Shown here piece by piece: positions 21,830 to 29,871 of a DNA stretch of 32,097 bases. Origin of the DNA: an uncultured Actinomycetes bacterium. Lineage in GTDB: Bacteria; Actinomycetota; Acidimicrobiia; Acidimicrobiales; RAAP-2. Both the position numbers and the translations under genes were made by a program. The DNA lies in assembly GCA_903860745.1 (NCBI GenBank), contig CAIORQ010000036.1:1-32097 (forward strand). The letters run 5' to 3'. Under the pieces are notes generated by a model, which ran no database searches, was not told where the DNA came from, and was given only the letters and a program-made list of their open reading frames with translations. Position 1 is the stretch's first letter. The number at the start of each line of letters is the position of its first letter.

Positions 21830-21840
21830 AAAGGCTGCAG

Positions 21841-22782
21841 ATGGCCCAGGACACCTACCACCAGCCCGTTCTCGAACGAGAGATCGTCGAGTTCTTCTCC
21901 CGCACCAGCGCGGGCGTGATCGTCGACGCCACCCTGGGCGGCGGCGGTCATGCCGCCGCGCTGCTCGCCGCTGCTCCCGAGCGTCGCCTCTTGGGAATCG
22001 ACCGGGACCCCGAGGCGCGCGCCGCCGCCGCGACCCGATTGGCGCCCTTCGGAGAGCGGGTACGCATCGTGACCGCCACCTTCGCCACCATGGCCGAGGT
22101 GGTCGCCGACCAGAGCGACTTCCTCGGTGACGAGGGGGTGAGCGGGGTCCTGATGGACCTGGGCGTCTCCTCGCACCAGCTCGACGAATCCCGTCGTGGT
22201 TTCTCCTTCCGCGCCGACGCGCCGCTGGACATGCGCATGGACCCGACCCAGGGGATCACGGCGGCGCAGTACCTCCAGACGGCCGACCTGCACGATTTCG
22301 TCCGACTCCTGCGGGCCAACGGCGAGGACCGCTTCGCCGGGGCCATCGCCCGTTCGGTGCTCGAGCGCCGGCCCACCACCACCGCGGAGCTCACCGAGGC
22401 CGTCGAGCGTGCGGTGCCCATGGCGGCGCGCCGCCGTGGCCACGTGGCCACTCGCGTCTTCCAGGCCCTGCGCATCGTGGTCAACGACGAGGTCGACGAG
22501 CTCGACGCGGGCCTCGCGGCGGCCCTGGACGTCCTGGCCCCCGGGGGCCTGCTCGCGGTGATCTCGTACCACTCGGGGGAGGACCGCGCCGTCAAGGCGG
22601 CCCTGCACGAGGCCGCCACCGGCGGGTGCCACTGCCCCTACGAACTCGGCTGCGTGTGCGGCGCCGTGGCGCGGGTCACGCTGACGCGCGCCAGCGCCCT
22701 GCTGGCGAGCCCCGAGGAGATCGACGTGAACCCCCGCGCGCGTTCCGCGCGCCTGCGCACCGCCCAGAAGGTGGGGCCGTGA
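21841..22782 (+). CDS. rsmH: 16S rRNA (cytosine-1402-N4)-methyltransferase
   Basis: RsmH (MraW) methylates N4 of C1402 in the ribosomal decoding centre, using S-adenosylmethionine. From the ATG at 21841 it has 313 residues, the normal family size, and opens with the canonical Y-H-Q-P-V-L-E. D-A-T-L-G-G-G-G-H and G-I-D-R-D-P form the SAM site, followed by M-D-L-G-V-S-S-H-Q-L-D and D-M-R-M-D, then R-V-F-Q-A-L-R-I-V-V-N-D-E. AAAGG lies 6 nt upstream. An in-frame GTG at 21724 overlaps the mraZ stop and would add 39 residues, a basic tail that the family lacks, so it is less likely. The 3' end overlaps the ftsL-like gene by four bases. Confidence 0.94.
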   Translation: MAQDTYHQPVLEREIVEFFSRTSAGVIVDATLGGGGHAAALLAAAPERRLLGIDRDPEARAAAATRLAPFGERVRIVTATFATMAEVVADQSDFLGDEGVSGVLMDLGVSSHQLDESRRGFSFRADAPLDMRMDPTQGITAAQYLQTADLHDFVRLLRANGEDRFAGAIARSVLERRPTTTAELTEAVERAVPMAARRRGHVATRVFQALRIVVNDEVDELDAGLAAALDVLAPGGLLAVISYHSGEDRAVKAALHEAATGGCHCPYELGCVCGAVARVTLTRASALLASPEEIDVNPRARSARLRTAQKVGP

Positions 22783-23258
22783 GCGTCGTCAGCCTTCCTC
22801 GCCGCGACGTGGTCACCCCACGTCGAGAGAGCGCCCCTCGACCGCGCGTGCGACCATCGACGCGCGTCGCCCCCACGCCGACGACCCGCGCAGCCGCGCG
22901 GCCTCGCCACGCCCATGCCCCGGGTCGTCTGGCGTCGATCTCCGTGCCGCGCAAGTCCGTCGCGGTGCTCGTCGCGGCCATCGTCCTCGCGATGATGGGT
23001 TCGATGTTCGAGACCAACCGTCAGGTCCAACTCCATGAGTTGCAGAGCCAGGTGCTCCAGGAGCAATCGGCCTACGCCGCCCAGGTGGGCTCGCTCACCA
23101 ACCTCTCCGCCCCCAGCGTCGTCGTGTCCCAGGCAAACGCCCTTCACCTCGTGAACCCCACTTCGGTGACCCAGGTTCCCGCCACGTCGCTTGATGCGAT
23201 CCTGCCCCTGCCGAAGTTCACAGGTTACGCACCGGTCACATCAAGGACGCAGCGGTGA
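22779..23258 (+). CDS. ftsL: FtsL-like divisome membrane protein
   Basis: The 159-residue protein sits exactly where ftsL is expected, between rsmH and ftsI. A long basic, Pro- and Arg-rich cytosolic N-terminus (residues 1-58) precedes one membrane helix (about 60-76). A short amphipathic coiled-coil segment rich in Gln and Leu follows (about 80-108), then a tail outside the membrane. FtsL with its partners FtsB and FtsQ activates the FtsWI synthase. Sequence alone is too divergent for certainty, so position and architecture carry the call. The GTG at 22779 overlaps the rsmH stop, and the 3' end overlaps ftsI by four bases. Confidence 0.75.
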   Translation: MSVVSLPRRDVVTPRRESAPRPRVRPSTRVAPTPTTRAAARPRHAHAPGRLASISVPRKSVAVLVAAIVLAMMGSMFETNRQVQLHELQSQVLQEQSAYAAQVGSLTNLSAPSVVVSQANALHLVNPTSVTQVPATSLDAILPLPKFTGYAPVTSRTQR

Positions 23259-25102
23259 GCTCGCGCGCGACCTCGACCCACGCGCGACGCCAGACGACGA
23301 TGCACCCCCCGCACACGTCGACCTTCTCGCCGCGACGACTGCAGCTGGTGCGGGGCATCTTCATCGTGCTCTTCGCCGCCCTGGCCGTGCGGCTCTTCGC
23401 CCTGCAGATGGTCGACCATCGCTACTACGCCACCTTGTCGGTCGGCCAGGTGCGTCACGACCTGACCACGACCGCCCTGCGGGCGGGGGTCTACGACCGC
23501 CACGGCGAGATCCTGGCCATCTCCGAACCGACGTCCTTGGTGGTCGCCGACGACATGCAGATCAGCCAACCCGCCACCGAGGCCCAGGCGCTCGCCGGAT
23601 TGGTCAAGGTGCCCGTGCCGACCCTGACGGCCCTGCTGTCGAAGAGGGGCCCGGGCAGCGGCTACGTGATCTTGAACTCGAACCTGGACCTGAGCGACGG
23701 CAAGGCCATCGCCAACGGGGACTTCCCGGGTGTGGTCGTGCAGAACTCCTCGATGCGCTCCTACCCCGACGGGACCCTGGCGCAGTCGCTCCTGGGACGC
23801 ACCAACGCCGCGGACGTCGGCTCGACGGGCCTGGAGTACCAGTACCAGAGCAGTCTGGCGGGCCAGAGCGGCATCACGCGCGAGTTCGTCTCCTCCTCGG
23901 GGGTCGCCCTGCCGAGCACCTACAGCCGCGTGATCAAGGCGGCCCAGCCGGGGGTGGGGCTCGAACTCACCATCGACGCACCGCTGCAGTTCGTCGCCGA
24001 GCGGGCGCTGGCGACACAACTGCACGCGGTGGGCGGTCTCACCGGCGTGGCCATCGTGATGGACGTCAAGACCGGCGAGATCCTCGCCGACGCCTCGCTG
24101 GTCAACACGGCGACGCGCGCGGGCGTGCTGGGCCCCGTTCCGGCCTGGGGCACGTCGGTCGGCGTGCCGGGCATCGAGCAGACGATCAACAACCTGGGCT
24201 TCACGCAGGCCTACGAACCGGGTTCGGTCTTCAAGGTCGTGACCTTCTCGGCCGCGCTGGCCGCGGGCGACATCACGCCCGAGAGCGTGTTCGCGGTGCC
24301 CAACTCGGTCGTGGTGGGAGGACGTTCGTTTCACGACGCGGAGAACCACGGGCTCGAACACCTCAGCGCCACCCAGGTGCTGGCGCTCTCATCGAACATC
24401 GGCACCTACGAGATCGGGGCACGGGTGGGGGAGAACGGCATCCTCGCCCAGGTGCAGCGCCTCGGATTCGGTCAACTCACCGCGGTCGACTTCCCGGGCG
24501 AGACGGCCGGACTGCTCGTCAACGCCGCCAACTGGTACGCCAGCGACCAGGTGGCCCTGCCCATCGGCCAGGTCGACGCCGTTCCGCCCATCCAGATCCT
24601 CGACGCCTACAACACCATCGCCAACGGCGGCGTCTACGTCGAGCCCAAACTGGTGCGCGGCTTCGTCGAGCCCGACGGCGTGACCAAGGCCACGCTGCCC
24701 AGCGCGTCGCGCGTCGCCCTCACCCCGACCGTGGCCCAGACGATGAACAAGATGCTCGAACAGGTCGTGCTGGCGGGCACCGGCACCAACGCCATCATCC
24801 CCGGCTACCAGGTGGCGGGCAAGACCGGCACGGCCACCATGCCCTACCCGGGCAAGGACCAGCTCCTCACCGGCGACTACAACGCGAGCTTCGTCGGCTA
24901 CGCCCCGGCGAACAACCCGGTGCTGTCGATGATCGTGGTGGTCGAGCGGCCCCAGACCACCATCTTCGGCGGCGCGGTGGCCGCACCGGTCTTCCAGCAG
25001 GTGATGTCCTACGCCCTGCGCCACTACGGCATCCCCTCGAGCGGCACCATCGTCAAGCCGCTCACCGGGACCGGCGCCTCGATCTCTTCGGACGTGACCT
25101 GA
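23255..25102 (+). CDS. ftsI: FtsI/PBP2b-class septal peptidoglycan transpeptidase
   Basis: This 615-residue class B penicillin-binding protein cross-links septal peptidoglycan in complex with FtsW. A cytosolic N-terminus is followed by a membrane anchor (about residues 33-50), then the pedestal or dimerisation domain starting near R-A-G-V-Y-D-R-H-G. In the transpeptidase domain Ser324 is the nucleophile in S-V-F-K (Lys327), the SxN motif is S379-S380-N381, and the third motif is K-T-G beginning at Lys523. There are no PASTA repeats at the C-terminus. It overlaps the ftsL-like gene by four bases and murE by one (TGATG). Confidence 0.96.
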   Translation: MSSRATSTHARRQTTMHPPHTSTFSPRRLQLVRGIFIVLFAALAVRLFALQMVDHRYYATLSVGQVRHDLTTTALRAGVYDRHGEILAISEPTSLVVADDMQISQPATEAQALAGLVKVPVPTLTALLSKRGPGSGYVILNSNLDLSDGKAIANGDFPGVVVQNSSMRSYPDGTLAQSLLGRTNAADVGSTGLEYQYQSSLAGQSGITREFVSSSGVALPSTYSRVIKAAQPGVGLELTIDAPLQFVAERALATQLHAVGGLTGVAIVMDVKTGEILADASLVNTATRAGVLGPVPAWGTSVGVPGIEQTINNLGFTQAYEPGSVFKVVTFSAALAAGDITPESVFAVPNSVVVGGRSFHDAENHGLEHLSATQVLALSSNIGTYEIGARVGENGILAQVQRLGFGQLTAVDFPGETAGLLVNAANWYASDQVALPIGQVDAVPPIQILDAYNTIANGGVYVEPKLVRGFVEPDGVTKATLPSASRVALTPTVAQTMNKMLEQVVLAGTGTNAIIPGYQVAGKTGTATMPYPGKDQLLTGDYNASFVGYAPANNPVLSMIVVVERPQTTIFGGAVAAPVFQQVMSYALRHYGIPSSGTIVKPLTGTGASISSDVT

Positions 25103-26508
25103 TGCAGCTCGGCGACCTCTTCGACGACCAGACCTTCGACGTCGTCACCGCCAGCATCGAGGTGGACCGCGTCGAGATCGACTCTCGAAAGTGCGAGTTC
25201 CCGTCGCTGTTCTTCGCCCTGAGCGGGACGAGCACCGATGGGGCCAAGTTCGTCGCCCACGCCGTGGACCACGGTGCGGTCGCGGTGGTGTCCTCGCGCG
25301 CCGTCGCCTCACCCGTGCCGGTCGTGGTGCTGCCCGAATCGCAGCTCTACGGAGCCTTGGCCCACTGCGCCGCCGCCCTCAGCGGACACCCCGAGGACGG
25401 TCTGAGCCTGGTGGGCGTCACCGGTACGAACGGCAAGACCACCGTCACCACGCTGGTGGCGGCCCTGGTCCGATCCCTGGGATGGAACGGCGCGACCATC
25501 GGCACCTTGACCAACGAGCGCACCACGCCGGCCCAGCCCGAGATGTATCGCACGCTGGCCGCGCTGCGACGCGACTTCGACCCGCAGCGCCACCGGTCGG
25601 TGGTCGCGCTGGAGGTCTCGAGCCACGCCCTCGAGCAGCATCGCGTCGTGGGCAGCCGCTTCGCGGTGGTCGCCTTTACGAACCTGAGTCACGACCACCT
25701 CGACTATCACGGCACCATGGAGGCCTACTTCGCGGCCAAGTCCCGGCTCTTCGCGGCCGAGTACTCCTCGCGGGCCGTCATCTGGGTCGACGATCCCTAC
25801 GGCGCCCGGCTCGCCGACGCCACGCCCGTGGCGGTGGCGCGGGTGTCGCGCGGCGACGCGAGCGACGTGACGGCCACCTTGGGCGGGACGGTCTTCTTCT
25901 GGCGCGGACACCTGGTCAACACGCCCTTGATCGGCGACTACAACATCGACAACGCCCTGGTGGCGATGACCATCGTCTCCCAGCTCGGCGGCGACGACGG
26001 GGCGATCGCCGCGGCGATGGCCGAGGTCGCCGTGGTCCCGGGCCGATTCGAAGTGGTCCACCACGGCGAGTTCACGGTCGTCGTGGACTACGCCCACACC
26101 CCCCAGGGGCTCGAACGGCTCCTCCGCTCGGTGCGCGACCTCGGTGCGCGCCGGGTGGTGACGGTCTTCGGCTGCGGCGGCGAGCGCGACGTCGCCAAGC
26201 GCCCCGAGATGGGTCGCGTGGCCAGCGAACTCTCCGACGTGACCATCGTGACCTCGGATAACCCGCGCAGCGAGGCGCCCGATGCCATTATTGATGCCAT
26301 CATCGCCGGGGCCCTGGCCACCGCCGACGTCGAGCGAGTGGTCGACCGACGCGCGGCCATCGCCCGGGCGTTGGACGCAGCGCAACCCGGCGACGTGGTG
26401 GTGGTGGCCGGCAAGGGTCACGAGACCACGCAGTCCTTCGCCGATCGCGTGGTGCCGTTCGACGACCGTGAGGTCGTCCGAGAATTGTTGAGGGATCGGT
26501 CATGTTGA
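25102..26508 (+). CDS. murE: UDP-MurNAc-L-Ala-D-Glu:meso-diaminopimelate ligase
   Basis: MurE adds the third residue to the cytosolic peptidoglycan precursor. The 468-residue protein has the Mur-ligase ATP loop G-T-N-G-K-T-T (residues 108-114) and the central Mur motifs (E-V-S-S-H-A-L, F-T-N-L-S-H-D-H-L-D-Y-H). In the C-terminal domain D386-N-P-R389 selects meso-diaminopimelate rather than lysine. The cell wall is therefore predicted to contain meso-DAP. Its stop overlaps the mraY start by seven bases, leaving no room for murF, which normally follows. Confidence 0.96.
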   Translation: MQLGDLFDDQTFDVVTASIEVDRVEIDSRKCEFPSLFFALSGTSTDGAKFVAHAVDHGAVAVVSSRAVASPVPVVVLPESQLYGALAHCAAALSGHPEDGLSLVGVTGTNGKTTVTTLVAALVRSLGWNGATIGTLTNERTTPAQPEMYRTLAALRRDFDPQRHRSVVALEVSSHALEQHRVVGSRFAVVAFTNLSHDHLDYHGTMEAYFAAKSRLFAAEYSSRAVIWVDDPYGARLADATPVAVARVSRGDASDVTATLGGTVFFWRGHLVNTPLIGDYNIDNALVAMTIVSQLGGDDGAIAAAMAEVAVVPGRFEVVHHGEFTVVVDYAHTPQGLERLLRSVRDLGARRVVTVFGCGGERDVAKRPEMGRVASELSDVTIVTSDNPRSEAPDAIIDAIIAGALATADVERVVDRRAAIARALDAAQPGDVVVVAGKGHETTQSFADRVVPFDDREVVRELLRDRSC

Positions 26509-27536
26509 GTTTGATGGAGTCGGGCGGCGTGGGTTTCCTGTTCGCCCTGTTCGTCACGCCCCTGTGGATCCGCTTCGTCCGCGAGCGCTCGCTGGGTCAG
26601 CAGATCCGTGAGGACGGTCCCGCCAGTCACCACGCCAAGGCCGGGACTCCCACCATGGGTGGCGTGGTCATCGTCGTCGCGGCGGTGCTCGGCTACCTGA
26701 TGGGCCACGTGGGCACCTCCATCGTCTTCACCCGTGGGGGCATCCTGGCCGTCGGCGTCGTCATCGCCTCGGGCGTCCTGGGCTTCTGGGACGACTACCT
26801 CGGCATCCGCAACGCGCGCAACCTCGGCCTCAACAAGCGCGGCAAGTTCGCCGGTCAACTGGTCATAGCGGTGGCCTTCGCCACCTTGGCCGTCGGCTGG
26901 GTGGGCACGTCGACGCACCTCTCCTTCACCCGCGTCACCCTGCCCGGCTGGCACCTCTCGATCGTCGGCTGGACGGTGCTGGCCATCTTCGTGGTCATCG
27001 CCTCCTCGAACGCGGTGAACCTCACCGACGGTCTCGACGGCCTGGCGGCCGGGTCGGGCGCCTTCTCCTTCGGCGTCTTGTCCATCATCGGCTACTGGCA
27101 GTTCCGCCACTACGCCATCTACCACCTGCACTCGGCCCTCGACCTCGGGCTCGTGGCGGTGGCCCTGGTGGGGGCCTGTCTGGGCTTCCTGTGGTGGAAC
27201 GCCGCGCCGGCGCGCATCTACATGGGCGACACCGGATCACTGGCGATCGGCACGGGCCTGGGCGCGCTGTGCCTCTTGATGAACCTCGACCTCTTGTTGC
27301 CCATCATCGGCGGTCTCTTCGTCGCCGAGACCGCCTCGGTGATCCTGCAGGTCGTGAGCTACCGCGTCTTTCATCGACGGATCTTTCGCATGGCGCCCTT
27401 CCACCACCACTTCGAGCTGCGCGGTTGGCCCGAGATCACCGTGATCATCCGCTTCTGGATCCTGGCCGGCCTGCTGGCCATGCTGGGCCTGGGCATCTTC
27501 TACGGCGACTTCCTGCGAACGGCCAAGGTGGTCTAG
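26502..27536 (+). CDS. mraY: phospho-MurNAc-pentapeptide-transferase (MraY)
   Basis: MraY transfers phospho-MurNAc-pentapeptide to undecaprenyl phosphate, making lipid I at the membrane. The 344-residue protein has about ten membrane helices and the family motifs: G-T-P-T-M-G-G near the N-terminus, the D-D-Y-L-G-I aspartates, N-A-V-N-L-T-D-G-L-D-G-L-A, G-D-T-G-S-L-A-I-G, and the C-terminal loop F-H-H-H-F-E-L-R-G-W with its metal-binding histidines. The ATG at 26502 lies inside the murE 3' end. ftsW follows after 3 nt, whereas many clusters have murD here. Confidence 0.96.
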   Translation: MLSLMESGGVGFLFALFVTPLWIRFVRERSLGQQIREDGPASHHAKAGTPTMGGVVIVVAAVLGYLMGHVGTSIVFTRGGILAVGVVIASGVLGFWDDYLGIRNARNLGLNKRGKFAGQLVIAVAFATLAVGWVGTSTHLSFTRVTLPGWHLSIVGWTVLAIFVVIASSNAVNLTDGLDGLAAGSGAFSFGVLSIIGYWQFRHYAIYHLHSALDLGLVAVALVGACLGFLWWNAAPARIYMGDTGSLAIGTGLGALCLLMNLDLLLPIIGGLFVAETASVILQVVSYRVFHRRIFRMAPFHHHFELRGWPEITVIIRFWILAGLLAMLGLGIFYGDFLRTAKVV

Positions 27537-27539
27537 GCG

Positions 27540-28775
27540 GTGGCCCGGGTGCTCGATCGCCTCCTGCAGCCCTTCCCCCGCGGGGACCGGGCCGGCACCG
27601 CGCTGCTGATCCTCGTCACCGTGATGGTCGGTTACGGCACGGTGATGGTCGCCTCGGCGAGCGACGCCCAGTCCGCGCTCAACGGCGGGACCTCCTTCGC
27701 CCTCGCCGAGCGCGACCTCATCTTCCTCGCCCTGGGAGCCCTCGCGTTCTGGCTGGCCGCTCGCGTGCGTCTCGCGGCGTTGGTGGGCCTGGCGCCCGCG
27801 CTCGTGGGGACGGGACTGGCGCTGCTCGTGGCGGTGGAGCTGGTGGGCGTGACGGTGAACGGGGGAAAGCGCTGGCTCCCCACGCCGGTGGTGCCGATCC
27901 AGCCCTCGGAGTTCTTCAAGCTCTTCGTCGTGCTCTACGTCGTCTGGGTCCTCGCGAACCATCACCGCGACCTCGGCAACTGGCAGCACCTGACCCTGTG
28001 GATGTCACCGGTCATGATCGGTGCGGGGCTCATCCTGCTCGAACACGACCTGGGGACCGACACCGTGGTCGCGGCCATCGCCCTGGCGGTGCTCTTCGTC
28101 GCGGGTCTGCCGGGGCGCCTCGTGCGCGCCATCGTCCTCCTGGCCATCCCCGTGGGCGGCGTCTACGCCCTGGCCGAGCCCTATTCGATGTCGCGACTGA
28201 TGTCCTTCCTGCACCCCAACAACAACCTCTCGACCTCGGGCTACCAGCTGCTGCAGTCGCGCATCGGACTGGGGGCCGGCGGCTTCACCGGTCTGGGTCT
28301 GGACCACAGCCGCGAGAAGTGGGGGCTGTTGCCCAACCCCCACACCGACTTCATCTTCACCATCATCGGAGAGGAACTGGGCCTCATCGGCACGCTCAGC
28401 GTGATCGCTCTCTTCGTCGCCTTCTTGATGGTCGCGACGCGCATCGCGCGCCAGTGCACCAACGAGGTCTACCGCTTGATCGTGGTGGGCGTCGCCGTGT
28501 GGATCGCCCTCGAGGCGGTGATCAACATCGCGTCGGTCGTAGGCTTCTGGGCAGTGACCGGCATCCCGCTCCCCTTCTTCTCCTACGGCGGGACGGCGCT
28601 CATCACCGAGCTCGCCGCGATCGGGCTGCTCTACAACATCGCCCACGACCGCAGCCGGTCGGCGCGCCTGGTGATCACGGCGTCGTCGCCGGGTTTCATC
28701 GCGGTCAGCGCTCCGGCGCGTGCGCCGCGGGCGGCCGTCACGCACCGCAGCCCGAGTCGCGCCCCGCGATCGTGA
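27540..28775 (+). CDS. ftsW: FtsW, septal peptidoglycan glycosyltransferase (SEDS family)
   Basis: The 411-residue SEDS membrane protein polymerises lipid II at the septum with FtsI. About ten membrane helices are visible. Recognisable stretches are V-N-G-G-K-R-W and I-Q-P-S-E-F-F-K-L (the SEDS motif before the large loop), F-L-H-P, then G-L-L-P-N-P-H-T-D-F-I-F near the catalytic loop, and P-F-F-S-Y-G-G at the end of the core. The GTG at 27540 lies 3 nt after the mraY stop. The 3' end overlaps murG by four bases. Confidence 0.94.
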   Translation: MARVLDRLLQPFPRGDRAGTALLILVTVMVGYGTVMVASASDAQSALNGGTSFALAERDLIFLALGALAFWLAARVRLAALVGLAPALVGTGLALLVAVELVGVTVNGGKRWLPTPVVPIQPSEFFKLFVVLYVVWVLANHHRDLGNWQHLTLWMSPVMIGAGLILLEHDLGTDTVVAAIALAVLFVAGLPGRLVRAIVLLAIPVGGVYALAEPYSMSRLMSFLHPNNNLSTSGYQLLQSRIGLGAGGFTGLGLDHSREKWGLLPNPHTDFIFTIIGEELGLIGTLSVIALFVAFLMVATRIARQCTNEVYRLIVVGVAVWIALEAVINIASVVGFWAVTGIPLPFFSYGGTALITELAAIGLLYNIAHDRSRSARLVITASSPGFIAVSAPARAPRAAVTHRSPSRAPRS

Positions 28776-29871
28776 CGCGCCCCGTGGTCCTCACGGGGGG
28801 TGGGACCGGGGGGCACATCTTCCCCATGCGCGCCGTCGCCGAGGCCCTCGGTGAGCTCGGCGTCGCAGCGCAGGACATGCGCTACGTCGGCTCGCGCCGC
28901 GGTCAAGAGGCCGCCCTGCTCGGTGGCGGACCCGTCGCCCTGACCCTGTTGCCCGGACGCGGGATCCGGCGCTCGCGGCGAACCTCGCCGCCCTGACGGG
29001 GCTGGCCGCGGCGATGGCGCGGGCCCTCTACGACGTCGGTCGCTGGCGGCCCAGGGTCGTGGTCTCGGTGGGCGGCTACGCGGCCGCGGCGGTGGCGACC
29101 GCGGCGGTGCTCTGGCGACGTCCCCTCGTGCTGGTGGACCTCGACGCCACGCCGAGCGTCACGCACCGGCTCCTGGCGCGCTTCGCGACCGTGCGCTGCG
29201 TGGCCCTGGGGGAGGCGTCGGCGGGCGTGGTGGTCACCGGCGCGCCGGTGCGTCAGGACCTGGCCGGCATCGATCGCTCGACGGAAGGGCGCCAGAGCGC
29301 CAAGGCGCGTCTGAGCCCCCCGATCGACGCCGGCCGGCGGGTCGTGGTGGTGATGACCGGCTCCCTGGGGGCCACCCGGGTCAATCGCGCCGTGGTCGAG
29401 CTCGCCGAGCGCTGGCGCGACCGCGACGACCTCGCGCTCGTGCAGGTCACCGGACGTCGCGACCACCAGTGGGTGCTCGCGTCACGTCCCGCGGTGGGCC
29501 GCCTCGACTACCGGGTCATCGAGTTCGCCGAGATGGCCACGTGGTGGGCGGTGGCCGACGTGGCGATCTGTCGCGCCGGGGCCATGACCGTGGCGGAGTT
29601 GACGGTCCTGGGCCTGCCGGCCATCCTGGTGCCCCTGCCGGGCGCGCCGGGCGACCACCAGGGTCACAACGCCCGCAGCCTCGCGTCGGCCGGCGCGGCC
29701 GTGGTGGTGACCGACGCGCACTGCGATGCGCCGACCCTGGACCGAGAGGTCGCCGAGATGCTCGAGGGCGCGCGCTGGGACGAGATGTCGCGCGCCGCCA
29801 AACGCTTGGGCCGGCCCGACGCCGCTCGCGAGATCGCCCGCGTGGTCCTGGCGACGGGGGAGGGGTCGTGA
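28772..29871 (+). CDS. murG: MurG, UDP-GlcNAc:lipid I transferase, frame broken near 28950-28975
   Basis: MurG adds GlcNAc to lipid I to form lipid II. From the GTG at 28772 (overlapping the ftsW stop) the first frame gives T-G-G-G-T-G-G-H-I-F-P, the donor and membrane-side glycine-rich loop, then Y-V-G-S-R-R-G-Q-E, and stops at 28996. The rest of the family sequence continues from about 28972 in the frame one base back: L-A-A-N-L-A-A-L, S-V-G-G-Y-A, the UDP-binding I-C-R-A-G-A-M-T-V-A-E-L, and P-G-D-H-Q-G-H-N-A-R. Joining the two gives about 366 residues, the normal length. A missing base in the sequence is the simplest explanation, because MurG is essential. No slippery heptamer suggests programmed frameshifting. 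The usual H-E-Q-N segment reads V-D-L-D-A-T-P. Confidence 0.85.

Noticed and set aside
28940-29000. Programmed ribosomal frameshift in murG
   Set aside because: No slippery heptamer, downstream pseudoknot or internal Shine-Dalgarno was seen near the phase change; a sequence indel is simpler.
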